Origin: Leclercia sp. AS011
Lineage (GTDB): Bacteria; Pseudomonadota; Gammaproteobacteria; Enterobacterales; Enterobacteriaceae
NCBI RefSeq assembly: GCF_037152535.1
Contig: NZ_JBBCMA010000001.1
Coordinates: 1,116,001 to 1,180,000 of the forward strand
DNA: 64,000 nt
Reading direction: 5' to 3'
The translations under genes were made by a program, and so were the position numbers. Of this stretch, positions 23,477-34,000 are shown piece after piece. The notes beneath the pieces were generated by a model. The model made no database searches. It was not told the origin of the DNA and saw only the letters and a program-made list of their open reading frames with translations. The first letter of the stretch is position 1; each line of letters begins with the position of its first letter.

Positions 23477-24538
23477 ATGAATTTACGTCACCTGTGCTCG
23501 CCGCGCCTGCGGGGCTCACTGCTGTTAGGTTCTCTGCTGGTCGCCGGGACCTTTAATGTTCATGCCGCGGAAGAGATGCTGCGTAAAGCGGTTGGTAAAG
23601 GCGCGTATGAGATGGCCGTCAGCCAGCAGGAGAACGCCCTGTGGGTGGCCACCACCCAGAGCCGGAAAACTGATAAGGGCGGGGTGGTTTATCGTCTCGA
23701 CCCTGTGACGCTGGAAGTGACGCAGGCGATTCATAGCGATCTGAAGCCTTTTGGCGCGACCATCAACAACGCCACCCAGACCCTGTGGTTTGGTAACACC
23801 ACCAACAGCGCGGTGACCGCGATTGACGCGAAGACCGGCGACGTGAAGGGCCGTCTGGTGCTGGATGACCGCCAGCGTAGCGAAACCGTCAAACCACTGC
23901 AGCCGCGCGAGCTGGTGGCGGATGACACCACCAACACCGTCTACATCACCGGTATCGGTAAAGAGAGCGTGATTTGGGTTGTGGACGGCGAAACCCTGAA
24001 GCTGAAAGAGACCATTACCGGCACCGGCAAGTTCAGCACCGGCCTGGCGCTGGATGCGCAGGCGAAACGCCTGTACACCACCAACGGCGACGGTGAGCTG
24101 CTGACTATCGACACCGCGAACCACAAAATCATCGAGCGTAAAAAGCTGCAGGACGACGGGAAAGAGCACTTCTACCTGAACCTGAGCCTCGACGTGAAGG
24201 GCCAGCGCGCGTTCATTACCGACTCAAAACAGCCGGAAGTGCTGGTGATCTCCCTGAAAGACGGCAGCGTGCTGAGCAAAGTGGCGGCACCGGAATCTCT
24301 GGCGGTGCTGTTCAACCCGGCACGTAATGAAGCCTACGTGACTCACCGTGAAGCGGGCAAGGTGAGCGTGATTGACGCGAAAACCTATAAAGTGACGAAA
24401 ACCCTCGACACCCCGACCTTCCCGAACAGCCTGGCGCTCTCCGCCGACGGTAAAACCCTGTTCGTGACGGTGAAGCAGAAGTCTTCCCGTCAGCAGGAAG
24501 CGACCCAGCCGGATGATGTGATCCGTATCGCGCTGTAA
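23477..24538 (+). CDS. yncE: Periplasmic beta-propeller protein YncE
   Basis: A 353-residue secreted protein, the same length as E. coli YncE. The signal peptide ends at 'GTFNVHA|AEEMLRK'. The rest is repeated YVTN-type blades ('NTVYITGIGKESVIWVVD', 'KVSVIDAKTYKVTKTLDT'), giving a seven-bladed propeller that binds DNA in vitro in E. coli. It is divergent from pqqU and probably iron-regulated through the box upstream. The AAGGGAG ribosome site supports the ATG at 23477. The physiological role is unsettled. Confidence 0.94.
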   Translation: MNLRHLCSPRLRGSLLLGSLLVAGTFNVHAAEEMLRKAVGKGAYEMAVSQQENALWVATTQSRKTDKGGVVYRLDPVTLEVTQAIHSDLKPFGATINNATQTLWFGNTTNSAVTAIDAKTGDVKGRLVLDDRQRSETVKPLQPRELVADDTTNTVYITGIGKESVIWVVDGETLKLKETITGTGKFSTGLALDAQAKRLYTTNGDGELLTIDTANHKIIERKKLQDDGKEHFYLNLSLDVKGQRAFITDSKQPEVLVISLKDGSVLSKVAAPESLAVLFNPARNEAYVTHREAGKVSVIDAKTYKVTKTLDTPTFPNSLALSADGKTLFVTVKQKSSRQQEATQPDDVIRIAL

Positions 24539-24544
24539 GGTTTG

Positions 24545-24617
24545 TGCCGGGCGGCGGCTGCGCCTTGCCCGGCCTACGGGTTTTGTAGGCCTGTGCAAGC
24601 GCAGCGCCGCCGGGCAA
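24545..24617. repeat. BIME (two REP arms)
   Basis: TGCCGGGCGGCGGCTGCGCC...GGCCTACGGG, then TTTTGTAGGCC...AGCGCCGCCGGGC: two inverted REP units between the convergent yncE and ansP genes. Confidence 0.85.
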
Positions 24618-24648
24618 AAAAACGGTCACCGAGGTGACCGTTTTTGTT
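24616..24648. terminator. Bidirectional terminator between yncE and ansP
   Basis: Stem ACGGTCACC / GGTGACCGT around a GA loop, with an A-run on the left and TTTTTGTTTTT on the right, serving both convergent genes. Confidence 0.9.
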
Positions 24649-24649
24649 T

Positions 24650-26146
24650 TTATCTTGAGGTTTCCTCAACCAGCGGACCATCCCGCTTTGCATCGTCCGG
24701 ATGAACCGGCGCGGTGCTGTGGATCTCATGCACGCGCTTACGCACGCCAAACCAGCCAACCACCAGCAGTACCGCCAGCAGCGGGATGGTAGCGATGGTG
24801 TAAGTCCCGTTCGGGTAGTCGAACGCCATCAGCACCAGCACGCTGAACAGGAACAGCAGGGTCAGCCAGGAGGTGACCGGTGCGCCCGGCATCTTGAAGC
24901 TCACGTCGGCCGCGGTGCCTTCTTTAATCGCTTTGCGCAGACGCATCTGGCACACCACGATAAAGGCCCAGGAGGCGATAATCCCCAGCGCCGCCACGTT
25001 CAGTACGATCTCAAACACCTGTGACGGCACCAGATAGTTCAGGAACACGCCAAAGACGTAGACCACCAGCGTTGCCAGAATGCCTGCATAAGGCACCTGC
25101 TGTTTGCTCATCTTCGACATAAACTTCGGCGCAGAACCGCCCATCGACATGGAGCGCAGTATACGGCCGGTTGAATACAGGCCGGAGTTGAGGCTGGAGA
25201 GCGCCGCAGTCAACACCACGATGTTCATGATGCTGCCCACGTAGGGCACGCCAAGCTTCGAGAAGAAGGTTACGAACGGACTCTGGCCCGCCTGATAGGC
25301 GTTCCACGGCAGGAGCAGAACCAGCAGCACCACGGAGCCCACGTAGAACAGACCGATACGCCAGATCACGCTGTTGATCGCCTTCGGTACCATGCTCTCG
25401 GGATCTTTACATTCGCCCGCCGCCGTACCGACCAGCTCGATGGAGGCAAAGGCGAACACTACGCCCTGGACCAGCACCAGGGCAGGCAGCAGACCGTGCG
25501 GGAAGAAACCGCCGTTATCGGTGATCAGGTGGAAGCCGGTCATGTTGCCGTCCAGCGGTTTGCCGCTGCCAAGGAACACCGTACCCACCACCAGGAAGAT
25601 AACAATCGCCAGCACCTTAACCAGCGCAAACCAGAACTCCATCTCGGCGAACCACTTCACGCCGATCATGTTCATGGTGCCGACAATCGCCAGCGCGCCA
25701 AGGGCAAACACCCACTGCGGCACATCGCCGAACGCGCCCCAGTAGTGCATATACAGCGCGACTGCGGTGATATCGACGATCCCGGTCATCGCCCAGTTGA
25801 CGAAGTACATCCAGCCTGCCACATAGGCGGCTTTTTCACCAAGGAACTCACGGGCGTAGGAGACGAAGCTGCCGCTGGACGGACGATGTAATACCAGTTC
25901 GCCAAGGGCACGGAGGATGAAGAAGGAGAAGATACCGCACACCAGATAGACCAGTGCGAGGGCCGGGCCAGCCATCTGCAGGCGGGCGCCTGCACCTAAA
26001 AACAGCCCCGTTCCGATAGCGCCGCCGATAGCGATCATCTGCACCTGACGGTTGCCCATCGCCTTGTGATAGCCCTCTTCGTGGGCGTTCAGCCAGCGAC
26101 GTTTCGCAGCGTGATGATCGGCTGCGCTTTTATTGCTTGTTTTCAT
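24650..26146 (-). CDS. ansP: L-asparagine permease AnsP
   Basis: A 498-residue amino-acid/proton symporter of the APC family with 12 membrane helices, matching E. coli AnsP across its length ('RQVQMIAIGGAIGTGLFLGAG', 'RPSSGSFVSYAREFLGEKAAY'). It imports L-asparagine. The N-terminal cytoplasmic 'AKRRWLNAHEEGYHKAMGNR' is typical. It is transcribed alone. The upstream gap contains a 14-base perfect palindrome that may be an operator. After ansP the E. coli order breaks, and accessory genes run until yncG. Confidence 0.94.
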   Translation of the reverse strand: MKTSNKSAADHHAAKRRWLNAHEEGYHKAMGNRQVQMIAIGGAIGTGLFLGAGARLQMAGPALALVYLVCGIFSFFILRALGELVLHRPSSGSFVSYAREFLGEKAAYVAGWMYFVNWAMTGIVDITAVALYMHYWGAFGDVPQWVFALGALAIVGTMNMIGVKWFAEMEFWFALVKVLAIVIFLVVGTVFLGSGKPLDGNMTGFHLITDNGGFFPHGLLPALVLVQGVVFAFASIELVGTAAGECKDPESMVPKAINSVIWRIGLFYVGSVVLLVLLLPWNAYQAGQSPFVTFFSKLGVPYVGSIMNIVVLTAALSSLNSGLYSTGRILRSMSMGGSAPKFMSKMSKQQVPYAGILATLVVYVFGVFLNYLVPSQVFEIVLNVAALGIIASWAFIVVCQMRLRKAIKEGTAADVSFKMPGAPVTSWLTLLFLFSVLVLMAFDYPNGTYTIATIPLLAVLLVVGWFGVRKRVHEIHSTAPVHPDDAKRDGPLVEETSR

Positions 26147-26448
26147 TGAGTTACCTGTTTACCTGTCTGAAACATGTTTCATGATGTCCTCTCCGGCAGG
26201 CTGCAATACAAACGATTGCTTTTGCGCGGAAATATGCTGCCTTTCCAGTCATTCTGCGTATGGATAAGGCAAAACATGGCGAAGCATCCTACCTGCAAAT
26301 AGTAAGGGACGCAAAATATAACGGGCTGAAAGTGAGGTGGCTCTAAAGAATGGGTCGGAGCAGTGCTGTCGGGGGCTACAGGCTGTTGAGTCCGGTGTTT
26401 TTTTGAAACGGCTTTTCGCGTTTTAACCTCAATATCGATTAGTTTTGC
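26147..26448. other. Intergenic gap upstream of ansP
   Basis: 302 bases without a credible gene. It holds the ansP leader and promoter, including the perfect palindrome TGAAACATGTTTCA at 26168-26181 and a repeated ACCTGTTTACCTGT just beside the start. The half next to the LysR gene is AT-rich and I see no hairpin with a clear T-run for that gene. Confidence 0.6.
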
Positions 26449-27399
<951 letters not shown>

Positions 27400-27465
27400 T
27401 TATGCACTCTAATCCTTGCCGTCTCCCTGCGCTACTGTTAACGCAACAGCAAACGAGGAGTCAGT

Positions 27466-27864
27466 ATGAAAATTATCCGTAGTGGTTCATTACCATCCGT
27501 CCGTGGCCCTGAGGCCTGGTTCACCGGCACCGTGCGCATCGACGCCCCTTTCCAGGCCACCGAGCCGGCGAAAGTGGGCGGGGCGACCGTCACCTTTGAA
27601 CCCGGCGCGCGCACCGCATGGCATACCCATCCGCTGGGCCAGACCCTGATCGTTACCCAGGGCCGGGGCTGGCTGCAGGAGTGGGGCAAAGCGCCCGAGG
27701 CGCTCAATCAGGGGGATATCGCGTGGATCCCGCCGGGAGTAAAACACTGGCACGGGGCCTGCGCGCAAACCGCGATGACCCATATCGCCATTGCGGAAGC
27801 GGTGAACGGCAGTCCGGTGGAGTGGCTGGAAAAGGTCACTGACGACCAGTATCCGCAGCCGTAA
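27466..27864 (+). CDS. Cupin-domain protein
   Basis: A 132-residue single cupin. Motif 1 '[20 protein letters not shown]' provides two His and a Gln/Glu-type position; motif 2 '[16 protein letters not shown]' provides the third His. This is the layout of small metal-binding cupins often annotated as mandelonitrile-lyase-like or carboxymuconolactone-decarboxylase-associated. AACGAGGAGTCAGT precedes the ATG. Its last 29 bases overlap the convergent gene's 3' end. Function and metal are unknown; control by the divergent LysR protein is likely. Confidence 0.85.
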   Translation: MKIIRSGSLPSVRGPEAWFTGTVRIDAPFQATEPAKVGGATVTFEPGARTAWHTHPLGQTLIVTQGRGWLQEWGKAPEALNQGDIAWIPPGVKHWHGACAQTAMTHIAIAEAVNGSPVEWLEKVTDDQYPQP

Positions 27865-29143
27865 ACCATCTCTTTTTAATCAGGGAGATCAGCGATACGT
27901 CGGTGGGATGAACCACCGCATGTAGCGCCCGGGTATAGTCCAGCACCAGCCCGGGCGTCCAGGCCATGTTGGTGGCGCGCTTGCGCAGTTGCGCGGCGAT
28001 CCACAGCTCCGGAATAAACAGCAGCCGCATAAAGCCGCCCCGGGTACAGCGCTCTTTCAGGGCACCATCCATGGCGGCTTCGAGGGCATAGGCCACGCTG
28101 CTGGAGCAGTTGCGCCAGGTAAGGTTGTAGGTTTCGGTTTGCCGGTAGTGGCTCCAGAAACTGGTGAGGGATGCCGCATTAAAGGTGGAGAAGTGGATTT
28201 TGCGGTCGGACTCGCACCACATGGTGGCTTCAAAGCGATAATCCGGCTGATACTTGCCCGCCACGGTATTGGCTTCCACTGCCTTCAGCAGGTTGAAAAA
28301 CTCCGACGGCGAGCGGTCGATCTCCGCCGCCGGGTAGAGGCTGATATAGAGCGTCGGCGGGAGTTCCAGCGCCGCATGGCCGGTGGAGATCACCCCGTTG
28401 GCATCGACGGCGGCGATGTAACGGTTGATCACCGGGCGCGGGAGCGTCTGTTGTTTTGCCGAACCTTCCGGGGTCCAGACGTGAACGATCAGCTGATTGC
28501 CCGGCGGGGTCTCATCCTCCTGCGGCAGCGCCTCGCCCGCGCCGATCCTCAGCGTCTGCGGGACGAGAATATCAAACACCGAGCGGCCATGGCGGACCTG
28601 ACGCATCCGCAGGGAGAGGATCACCGACTGCAGCCCGCCGGTGAGCATCACCATACCGATAAACTGCGAGACGGTGCCGTCATGCTGTGTCGGAAAGGGC
28701 AGAAACAGGAAGATGGCAAACAGGATCTGGAGCACCCCGGAGAGCAGAGCGCGACGCCAGTGGGTAAAGCGCACCACCACCGCCGAGGCGATGGTGAACA
28801 GACCGGTAATGAAGTAGGCAATGCCAAAGACAATCGCCAGCGCCAGGGTGCCGTCGTGGCGACCCGATAAAATCAGAATGGCGATTAACAGAAATACGCC
28901 GCCCTTAAAGTAAAAAATCCCGCGCTGGGTGCCTTTGGCCGCCGAGCCCAGCGCCAGGGACACCAGGCTGTCGAGCAGCAGAAACAGGCCAAAAACATGG
29001 AGCGGGAAGTGCAGCCCGCCCTGTAAGCCATCAATAAATATGGCCAGCCCCAGCCCGCCCCAGAGCACTCCCGCCACCATAAAGAAGGGCGCGGCTTTGC
29101 GGACAAACGCCGCCCCGGCCAGCAAAAAGGCAATCTGCAACAT
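27836..29143 (-). CDS. DUF308 (HdeD-like) membrane protein with papain-like domain
   Basis: A 435-residue two-part protein. Residues 1-195 hold six membrane helices of the HdeD/DUF308 type ('[19 protein letters not shown]'). Residues about 215-435 form a soluble domain with a conserved-looking His in '[10 protein letters not shown]' and, later, a Cys in '[14 protein letters not shown]'. That order (His first, Cys later) is seen in permuted NlpC/P60-type papain-like hydrolases. It lies two bases after a MASE1 gene, so the two are coupled. The C-terminal domain should be on one face of the inner membrane; which side is unclear. Thiol-hydrolase activity is inferred from only two residues. Confidence 0.65.
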   Translation of the reverse strand: MLQIAFLLAGAAFVRKAAPFFMVAGVLWGGLGLAIFIDGLQGGLHFPLHVFGLFLLLDSLVSLALGSAAKGTQRGIFYFKGGVFLLIAILILSGRHDGTLALAIVFGIAYFITGLFTIASAVVVRFTHWRRALLSGVLQILFAIFLFLPFPTQHDGTVSQFIGMVMLTGGLQSVILSLRMRQVRHGRSVFDILVPQTLRIGAGEALPQEDETPPGNQLIVHVWTPEGSAKQQTLPRPVINRYIAAVDANGVISTGHAALELPPTLYISLYPAAEIDRSPSEFFNLLKAVEANTVAGKYQPDYRFEATMWCESDRKIHFSTFNAASLTSFWSHYRQTETYNLTWRNCSSSVAYALEAAMDGALKERCTRGGFMRLLFIPELWIAAQLRKRATNMAWTPGLVLDYTRALHAVVHPTDVSLISLIKKRWFTAADTGRQ

Positions 29144-29145
29144 GG

Positions 29146-30393
29146 TTAACCTTCCTCCTGCGGCGCGGACTGAAACAGGCTTGCCTTGTCTTCAGACCAG
29201 AATGCGACAATCACCGGGCGATCCCTGTCGCTCATCAGCAGCAGATTACGCTCGGCGATTGGGACTGGCAGCTGGCCTGGCAGCGCCAGGGTAAAACGAA
29301 ATGCCTCTGACACGGGCTGGCCGTTGGCGACCGCCTGCCAGCGGGCGGCCATCTGCGCCTGCTGTTGCGGGTCGGGCACCCGGGCCAGCAGCGCTTCCCG
29401 GCTGGTGACAGAGGCTAACGCGGCGGCGAAGGCAGGGTCAGCAAGGGGATCCCAGATCAGGCTGCCCGTTTCAGGGTCGAGAGAGTAGGCCATCGCCCGG
29501 GGAGGAGGGTCGGCTGCGGTCTGTGTTTTCTGGGCGCGGATAAACACCAGCAGCAGGGCGGCGGCAGAGAGGTAGCATTGCGCCAGTAAAACCGACTCTT
29601 CCGCTGCCAGACGGGCGAAATAAAAGGGACCAGTTTCCCGCCAGGAGGCGTAGATCACCACCGCGCTAAAGAGGATAAACGCCACTGACGCCAGCCGATT
29701 GCCGCAGATCACGGTGGTCGCGGTGAGCAGAACCAGCGGCAGGCAGGCCAGGGCGTAAATCAGAGCAATGTTGTCGCTGCGGTCGGGCACGCCGTTAAAG
29801 ATATACAGCGTTGCCAGCAGCACGGCAAACACCAGACATACGCCCGGGATTGACTCTCGCCGCGCCTCTTTATTGGACGAGGCCAGCAGCCCCATCAGCG
29901 GCGGGGTGACAAACAGCGTGCCGGTGACGTTGGCGCTCCAGACGATCCACAGCCACTGCATCTGCATGCTCCCGGCCAGCAGGGAGATCCAGCCGACCCC
30001 TGCCAGCGCCGCCAGCGCGCTGATGACAATCGTCGAGATAACCCAGGTGACGATTTTGTGCAGCCGGTCGTACCCCCGGGAAAAATCGCGCACGCACCAG
30101 GCGATGCCCAGGTGACTGGTCAGGGAAAACAGGGCCAGCACCAGCGAGACGTGCAGCGTATGCTGAAAAGTCATACCGAGGAACAGGCGGGCAAGAAAAA
30201 GGGTGATCCACAGCGCGAGCCACTGCTTTCGCGTGGTAATAAGGAAGGCGGTGACGGCCACCCCCGACGGTAGCCAGATAAAGGCTACCCGGCTTTCGGA
30301 GCCGTCGAGGAATAACGAGATCCAGCCCAGCAGATAGTAAAGCGCGCCCCAGGCGAGCAACGAGACCGATATCGTCAGTTTATCTGCTTTCAT
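29146..30393 (-). CDS. MASE1-domain sensor-like protein without output domain
   Basis: A 415-residue protein. Residues 1-285 hold eight or more membrane helices of the MASE1 sensory type ('LGWISLFLDGSESRVAFIWLP'). The C-terminal ~115 residues ('YSLDPETGSLIWDPLADPAF', 'WQAVANGQPVSEAFRFTL') look like a PAS fold. MASE1 usually precedes a GGDEF, EAL or kinase module, none of which is present. The downstream DUF308-papain protein starts two bases later and may be its partner. The ATG is followed by MKADKLTISVSLL. Ligand unknown. Confidence 0.72.
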   Translation of the reverse strand: MKADKLTISVSLLAWGALYYLLGWISLFLDGSESRVAFIWLPSGVAVTAFLITTRKQWLALWITLFLARLFLGMTFQHTLHVSLVLALFSLTSHLGIAWCVRDFSRGYDRLHKIVTWVISTIVISALAALAGVGWISLLAGSMQMQWLWIVWSANVTGTLFVTPPLMGLLASSNKEARRESIPGVCLVFAVLLATLYIFNGVPDRSDNIALIYALACLPLVLLTATTVICGNRLASVAFILFSAVVIYASWRETGPFYFARLAAEESVLLAQCYLSAAALLLVFIRAQKTQTAADPPPRAMAYSLDPETGSLIWDPLADPAFAAALASVTSREALLARVPDPQQQAQMAARWQAVANGQPVSEAFRFTLALPGQLPVPIAERNLLLMSDRDRPVIVAFWSEDKASLFQSAPQEEG

Positions 30394-30468
30394 CAGGGCT
30401 CCCGGCAGCGACCGTCGCTTTAAAAAAGATATGACCTTTTCGCCGGGTTAGCCATTTTTGGGGATGCG

Positions 30469-32004
30469 TCAGCCGCCGAACACCGCAATCGCCTGTTGCA
30501 GGCGGGTGGTGCGCTGGGTGAGGTGGTTGGCCGCCTGGGTGACGTGCTCCACCATCCCGGTGTTGTTATGGGTCATCACCCCGATACGGGAAATGGACTC
30601 GTTAATCAGGGTCAGCGCCTGGGTCTGCTCCTGGGTGGCGTGGCCGATCTCTTTGATCAGAGCTGACATATTCAGCACGTTGCCAATCATGGTGGTTAAC
30701 TGGGTTTCGGTCTGTTCCACCATATTCACCCCGGCATTGACGCTGGCAACGTTTTTCTCGATAAGCGCGGCGATCTCCTTCGCCGCTGACGCAGAGTGCT
30801 GGGCCAGATTACGCACTTCGGCGGCGACCACCGCAAAGCCGCGTCCGGCCTCACCAGCGCGGGCGGCTTCCACTGCGGCATTGAGCGCCAGAATATTGGT
30901 CTGGAAGGCGATACGGTCGATCACCGCGATGATATCGACAATCTGGCCGTTATCTTTCGAGACGGACTGCATCACGCCGATGGTCTGCTTCATCACCGCT
31001 TCGCCACTGTGCGCGCTGGCGCTGGTCTGGTCGGCCATGCGGATCGCCTCTTCCGCCGTCTGGGCGGTCTGTTTGACCGCGCTGGCAATCTCTTCCACCG
31101 CGGCGGCGGTCTGCTGCAAATCGCCTGAGGTCTCCTCCGAGCGGGCCTGCAGGGCATCGCCTTCTTTCGCCACCTGCTGGCTAATCGCGCGGATGCCGCT
31201 GATTTGCGTTCCGACGTCATCCACCAGCGAATTCAGGTTTAATCCGGACTGATTAACCAGCCGCATCATTAAACCAATCTCATCGACTCGATCGAAGTGG
31301 AAATAGTCGGTTTTGCGACCCGACACCACGCGCTGCATCTGTTTAACGATGGTTTTCACCGGGCGGCAGATTTGGGCATTGAGAAATATCGCCAGTAAAA
31401 TAAACAGCAATGCGAGGCCGCCGGTTTGCAATAATCCGCCCGGGAATAATAAAGGCAGCGCCAGGGCGAGGAGGGCGGTAATGCCAAGGGCGTAATTAAT
31501 CCGCTTTGCGGTGCTGAGCCGTTTAAACAGAGAAAGAAAAGAGAGTACTCCCCGGCGTACCAGCACCCCTTTATAAAAACGATGCCCTTTTAATTCGTTA
31601 TTTCGCACCCGCTGATAAAGCGCCTCGCTGGCGTCTATTTCACTGCGCTCGGGAATATTTCGCACTGAAATATAACCGGTGAGGGTGTCATTCTGGTAAA
31701 CCGGCGTAACGTTGGCCCGCACCCAGTAGTGATCCCCGTTGTGGCGGCGGTTCTTCACCAGCCCGGTCCAGCTCTCGCCCTGTTGCAGGGTAAACCACAT
31801 ATCGCCAAAGGCCTCCCGGGGCATATCCGGATGGCGGATCACATTATGCGGCTCTCCAGTAAGGTGTTCTTCTTTATAACCACTGGCATCAATAAAGGCC
31901 GAGTTCGCGTACGTAATATGACTCTGAGTATCGGTGGTCGACATTAACGTCGAGCCTTCGTTAAGCAAAAACTCGTTTTGTGTAACGTGATTGTTACGCC
32001 TCAT
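30469..32004 (-). CDS. Methyl-accepting chemotaxis protein, Aer-like with PAS
   Basis: A 511-residue chemoreceptor. A cytoplasmic PAS domain (about 1-115: '[22 protein letters not shown]', '[14 protein letters not shown]') precedes two short membrane helices around 160-205. A HAMP-type linker and a signalling domain with hairpin tip '[21 protein letters not shown]' follow. The layout and PAS sequence are those of E. coli Aer, the redox/oxygen receptor that binds FAD. It differs from Aer in length and in the C-terminus (ends AVFGG), and is probably a paralogue. GGAG seven bases before the ATG at 32004 supports that start. No NWETF-type CheR tether is present. Confidence 0.88.
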   Translation of the reverse strand: MRRNNHVTQNEFLLNEGSTLMSTTDTQSHITYANSAFIDASGYKEEHLTGEPHNVIRHPDMPREAFGDMWFTLQQGESWTGLVKNRRHNGDHYWVRANVTPVYQNDTLTGYISVRNIPERSEIDASEALYQRVRNNELKGHRFYKGVLVRRGVLSFLSLFKRLSTAKRINYALGITALLALALPLLFPGGLLQTGGLALLFILLAIFLNAQICRPVKTIVKQMQRVVSGRKTDYFHFDRVDEIGLMMRLVNQSGLNLNSLVDDVGTQISGIRAISQQVAKEGDALQARSEETSGDLQQTAAAVEEIASAVKQTAQTAEEAIRMADQTSASAHSGEAVMKQTIGVMQSVSKDNGQIVDIIAVIDRIAFQTNILALNAAVEAARAGEAGRGFAVVAAEVRNLAQHSASAAKEIAALIEKNVASVNAGVNMVEQTETQLTTMIGNVLNMSALIKEIGHATQEQTQALTLINESISRIGVMTHNNTGMVEHVTQAANHLTQRTTRLQQAIAVFGG

Positions 32005-32016
32005 GAATAACTCCAT

Positions 32017-32354
32017 GGTGATGTCTGTGTGAAGAAAAGCCGCCCGAAGAAAAAAGCCTCAGGCAAGGTGATATCATTATCTTGAATATTACGGCTGGCG
32101 TATTCTCCACAAATTCTAATCAATTAGAAAGCACCTGAATTAACTATTTTTTCATCGCAGTCGGGGCATATGTAATAAAATTGCAATCATCCGGAAGAGA
32201 ATATCCATACGGGCGGGAAATAAACTCACTTAAGGCAAATATAACCTTAATAATGACTCCATGGCGAAAACCACCTACCCGAAATCGTGTTTCATTAACA
32301 ATCATAAAACATTATTATTGCTGGCCCGGCTTTCCCGACGCATCAGGACACAGG
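32017..32354. other. Intergenic gap between chemoreceptor and P-loop kinase
   Basis: About 340 bases, AT-rich, shared by two divergent genes. It includes the inverted repeat TTCTAAT-CA-ATTAGAA at 32114-32129. I found no sigma-28 promoter for the chemoreceptor on the minus strand. Codons in frame with the kinase extend upstream but lack a ribosome site and do not fit the family. Confidence 0.55.
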
Positions 32355-32894
32355 ATGAAAATCAATATAATTGGTACCAGCGGCAGCGGCAAAAGCACGC
32401 TGGCCCGCAGGATCGCCGCCGAACTGGCGCTGCCCTGTATCGAAATGGACACCCTGTACTGGCGTTCCGACTGGCAGGGCACCCCGGATGAGATGCTGTT
32501 CGCGAAGCTGGAGGCGATACTCAGCGCCACGCCGGGCTGGGTGCTGGACGGCAACTACAACCGCACCCGTCCGATAAAATGGCGCAACGTCGATCTGGTG
32601 GTATGGGTCGATTACGGCCTGGCCCGCACCCTGCGCCAGGCGGTGATGCGAGCAGTGAAACGCGCCTGGACCCAGCAGGAGCTGTGGCCCGGCACTGGCA
32701 ACCGGGAAAGTTTTCGCCGTTCCTTCTTTAGCCGGGAATCGATCCTGCTGTGGACGCTCAAAACCTGGCGCAGCAACCGGGCGCGCTATGAATCGGACAT
32801 GCAGAACCCGGCTTTTGCCCATATCCGCTTCGTGCGCATCACCTCCCGCCAGCAGGCTGAGGCCCTGATCGCTGAGCTGCGTTCGTCCCTGTAA
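32355..32894 (+). CDS. P-loop kinase, adenylate-kinase-like
   Basis: A 179-residue cytosolic NTPase with Walker A 'GTSGSGKST' at residues 7-15. A 'MDTLYWRSDW' substrate-side motif and 'WVLDGNY' follow; an Arg/Trp-rich lid lies in 'KRAWTQQELWPG'. This matches the 'topology modulation protein / FlaR-like' kinases, a family of small adenylate-kinase relatives with unproven substrates. I chose the ATG at 32355 because Walker A then falls at the normal distance from the start. Standing alone, it gives no pathway clue. Confidence 0.82.
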   Translation: MKINIIGTSGSGKSTLARRIAAELALPCIEMDTLYWRSDWQGTPDEMLFAKLEAILSATPGWVLDGNYNRTRPIKWRNVDLVVWVDYGLARTLRQAVMRAVKRAWTQQELWPGTGNRESFRRSFFSRESILLWTLKTWRSNRARYESDMQNPAFAHIRFVRITSRQQAEALIAELRSSL

Positions 32895-33004
32895 TCCCAC
32901 GCGGTATTTCTGAAATCCGGCAAACCAAATGTAAATTAATTGTTTCTCAGCGGTGAAATCGCCCCTTAATAATGGCGACATGTTTAGTCAAACGAGATTG
33001 CAAC

Positions 33005-34000
33005 ATGTCCTGGCGAATCAGCATTCTGGATAAAAGTCCTGTCGCAGAAAACGAAACGGCCGCCGATGCGCTGTCGCGCACCTTAAGCCTGGCGCAGCAG
33101 GCCGAAACCCTGGGTTATCACCGCTTCTGGATTGCCGAACACCACAACACCCCGCAGCTGGCGAGTCCGTCGCCTGAGCTGCTGATTGCCTGGATCCTCG
33201 GGCAGACCCGCCGCATCCGCGTCGGCTCCGGTGGGGTAATGCTGCAACACTACAGCCCGTACAAAGTGGCAGAGAACTTCAACCTGCTGGCGGCCATCGC
33301 CCCCGGTCGTGTGGATCTGGGCGTCGGCAAAGCGCCGGGCGGCCTGCCGCTTTCGACCCGGGCGTTACAGCTCGGCCTCAGTCAGCAGGATAAGGGCGAT
33401 TTCGCCGCCCAGCTGGCGCAGCTGAACGGCTGGATCAACCCGACGTCACAGGAGGAGGCGGTTCGCGCCACTCCATTACCCCAGGTTCCGGCGGCGGGAT
33501 TCCTGCTGGGAGCCAGCGCGGAGAGCGCGCGCCTTGCCGCCAGCCTCGACTGGGACTTCGTCTTTGCCGCCCATCTGAATGGCGACCCCGATCTGCTGCG
33601 CGAGGTGATTGGCACCTGGCGCGCCCATAGCGCCCGGGAGGTGATCGTCGCGGTGCAGGCCATCGTGGCCCCAACCCAGGCTCAGGCCGAGGATCTGGCC
33701 CAATCCGTCGAAGTGTGGGGCGTTGAGTTGGCCAACGGCCAGCGGGTCACCGTCGCCAGCGAAGAGCAGGCCTACGCCTTTGCCCGTCAGGCGGGCAGCG
33801 AGCCGCTGCGCATCGCCCGCCGCGCCCAGTCGCTGCTGGCGGGTACCGCGGAGTTTGTACTGGAACAGCTGGAGGCGCTGCATCAGCAGTGGGGCATTGA
33901 CGAGTTCATTATTGATACCCCGGTTGCCGATGGCACCGTCCGCGTGCAGTCCCTGCGCCTGCTGGCCCAGGCCCGCGAGCCGCGGGAGGTGACGGTATGA
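33005..34000 (+). CDS. LLM-class flavin-dependent oxidoreductase (first of S-compound operon)
   Basis: A 331-residue bacterial-luciferase-like TIM-barrel monooxygenase ('SLAQQAETLGYHRFWIAEHHN', 'GSGGVMLQHYSPYKVAENF'), close to the YhbW/MsnO8 group. It probably uses reduced FMN and oxygen. The ATG at 33005 gives MSWRISILDKSPVAE. It begins an eight-gene co-directional run and overlaps the M20 hydrolase by four bases. In this context it may oxidise or cleave an S-substituted compound, or support the larger monooxygenase encoded two genes on. The precise substrate is unknown. Confidence 0.82.
   Translation: MSWRISILDKSPVAENETAADALSRTLSLAQQAETLGYHRFWIAEHHNTPQLASPSPELLIAWILGQTRRIRVGSGGVMLQHYSPYKVAENFNLLAAIAPGRVDLGVGKAPGGLPLSTRALQLGLSQQDKGDFAAQLAQLNGWINPTSQEEAVRATPLPQVPAAGFLLGASAESARLAASLDWDFVFAAHLNGDPDLLREVIGTWRAHSAREVIVAVQAIVAPTQAQAEDLAQSVEVWGVELANGQRVTVASEEQAYAFARQAGSEPLRIARRAQSLLAGTAEFVLEQLEALHQQWGIDEFIIDTPVADGTVRVQSLRLLAQAREPREVTV

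Noticed and set aside
26168..26181. KdgR operator
   Set aside because: The KdgR consensus is longer, with a wider centre. The 14-base palindrome fits only the arms, and ansP has no link to pectin or hexuronate metabolism.
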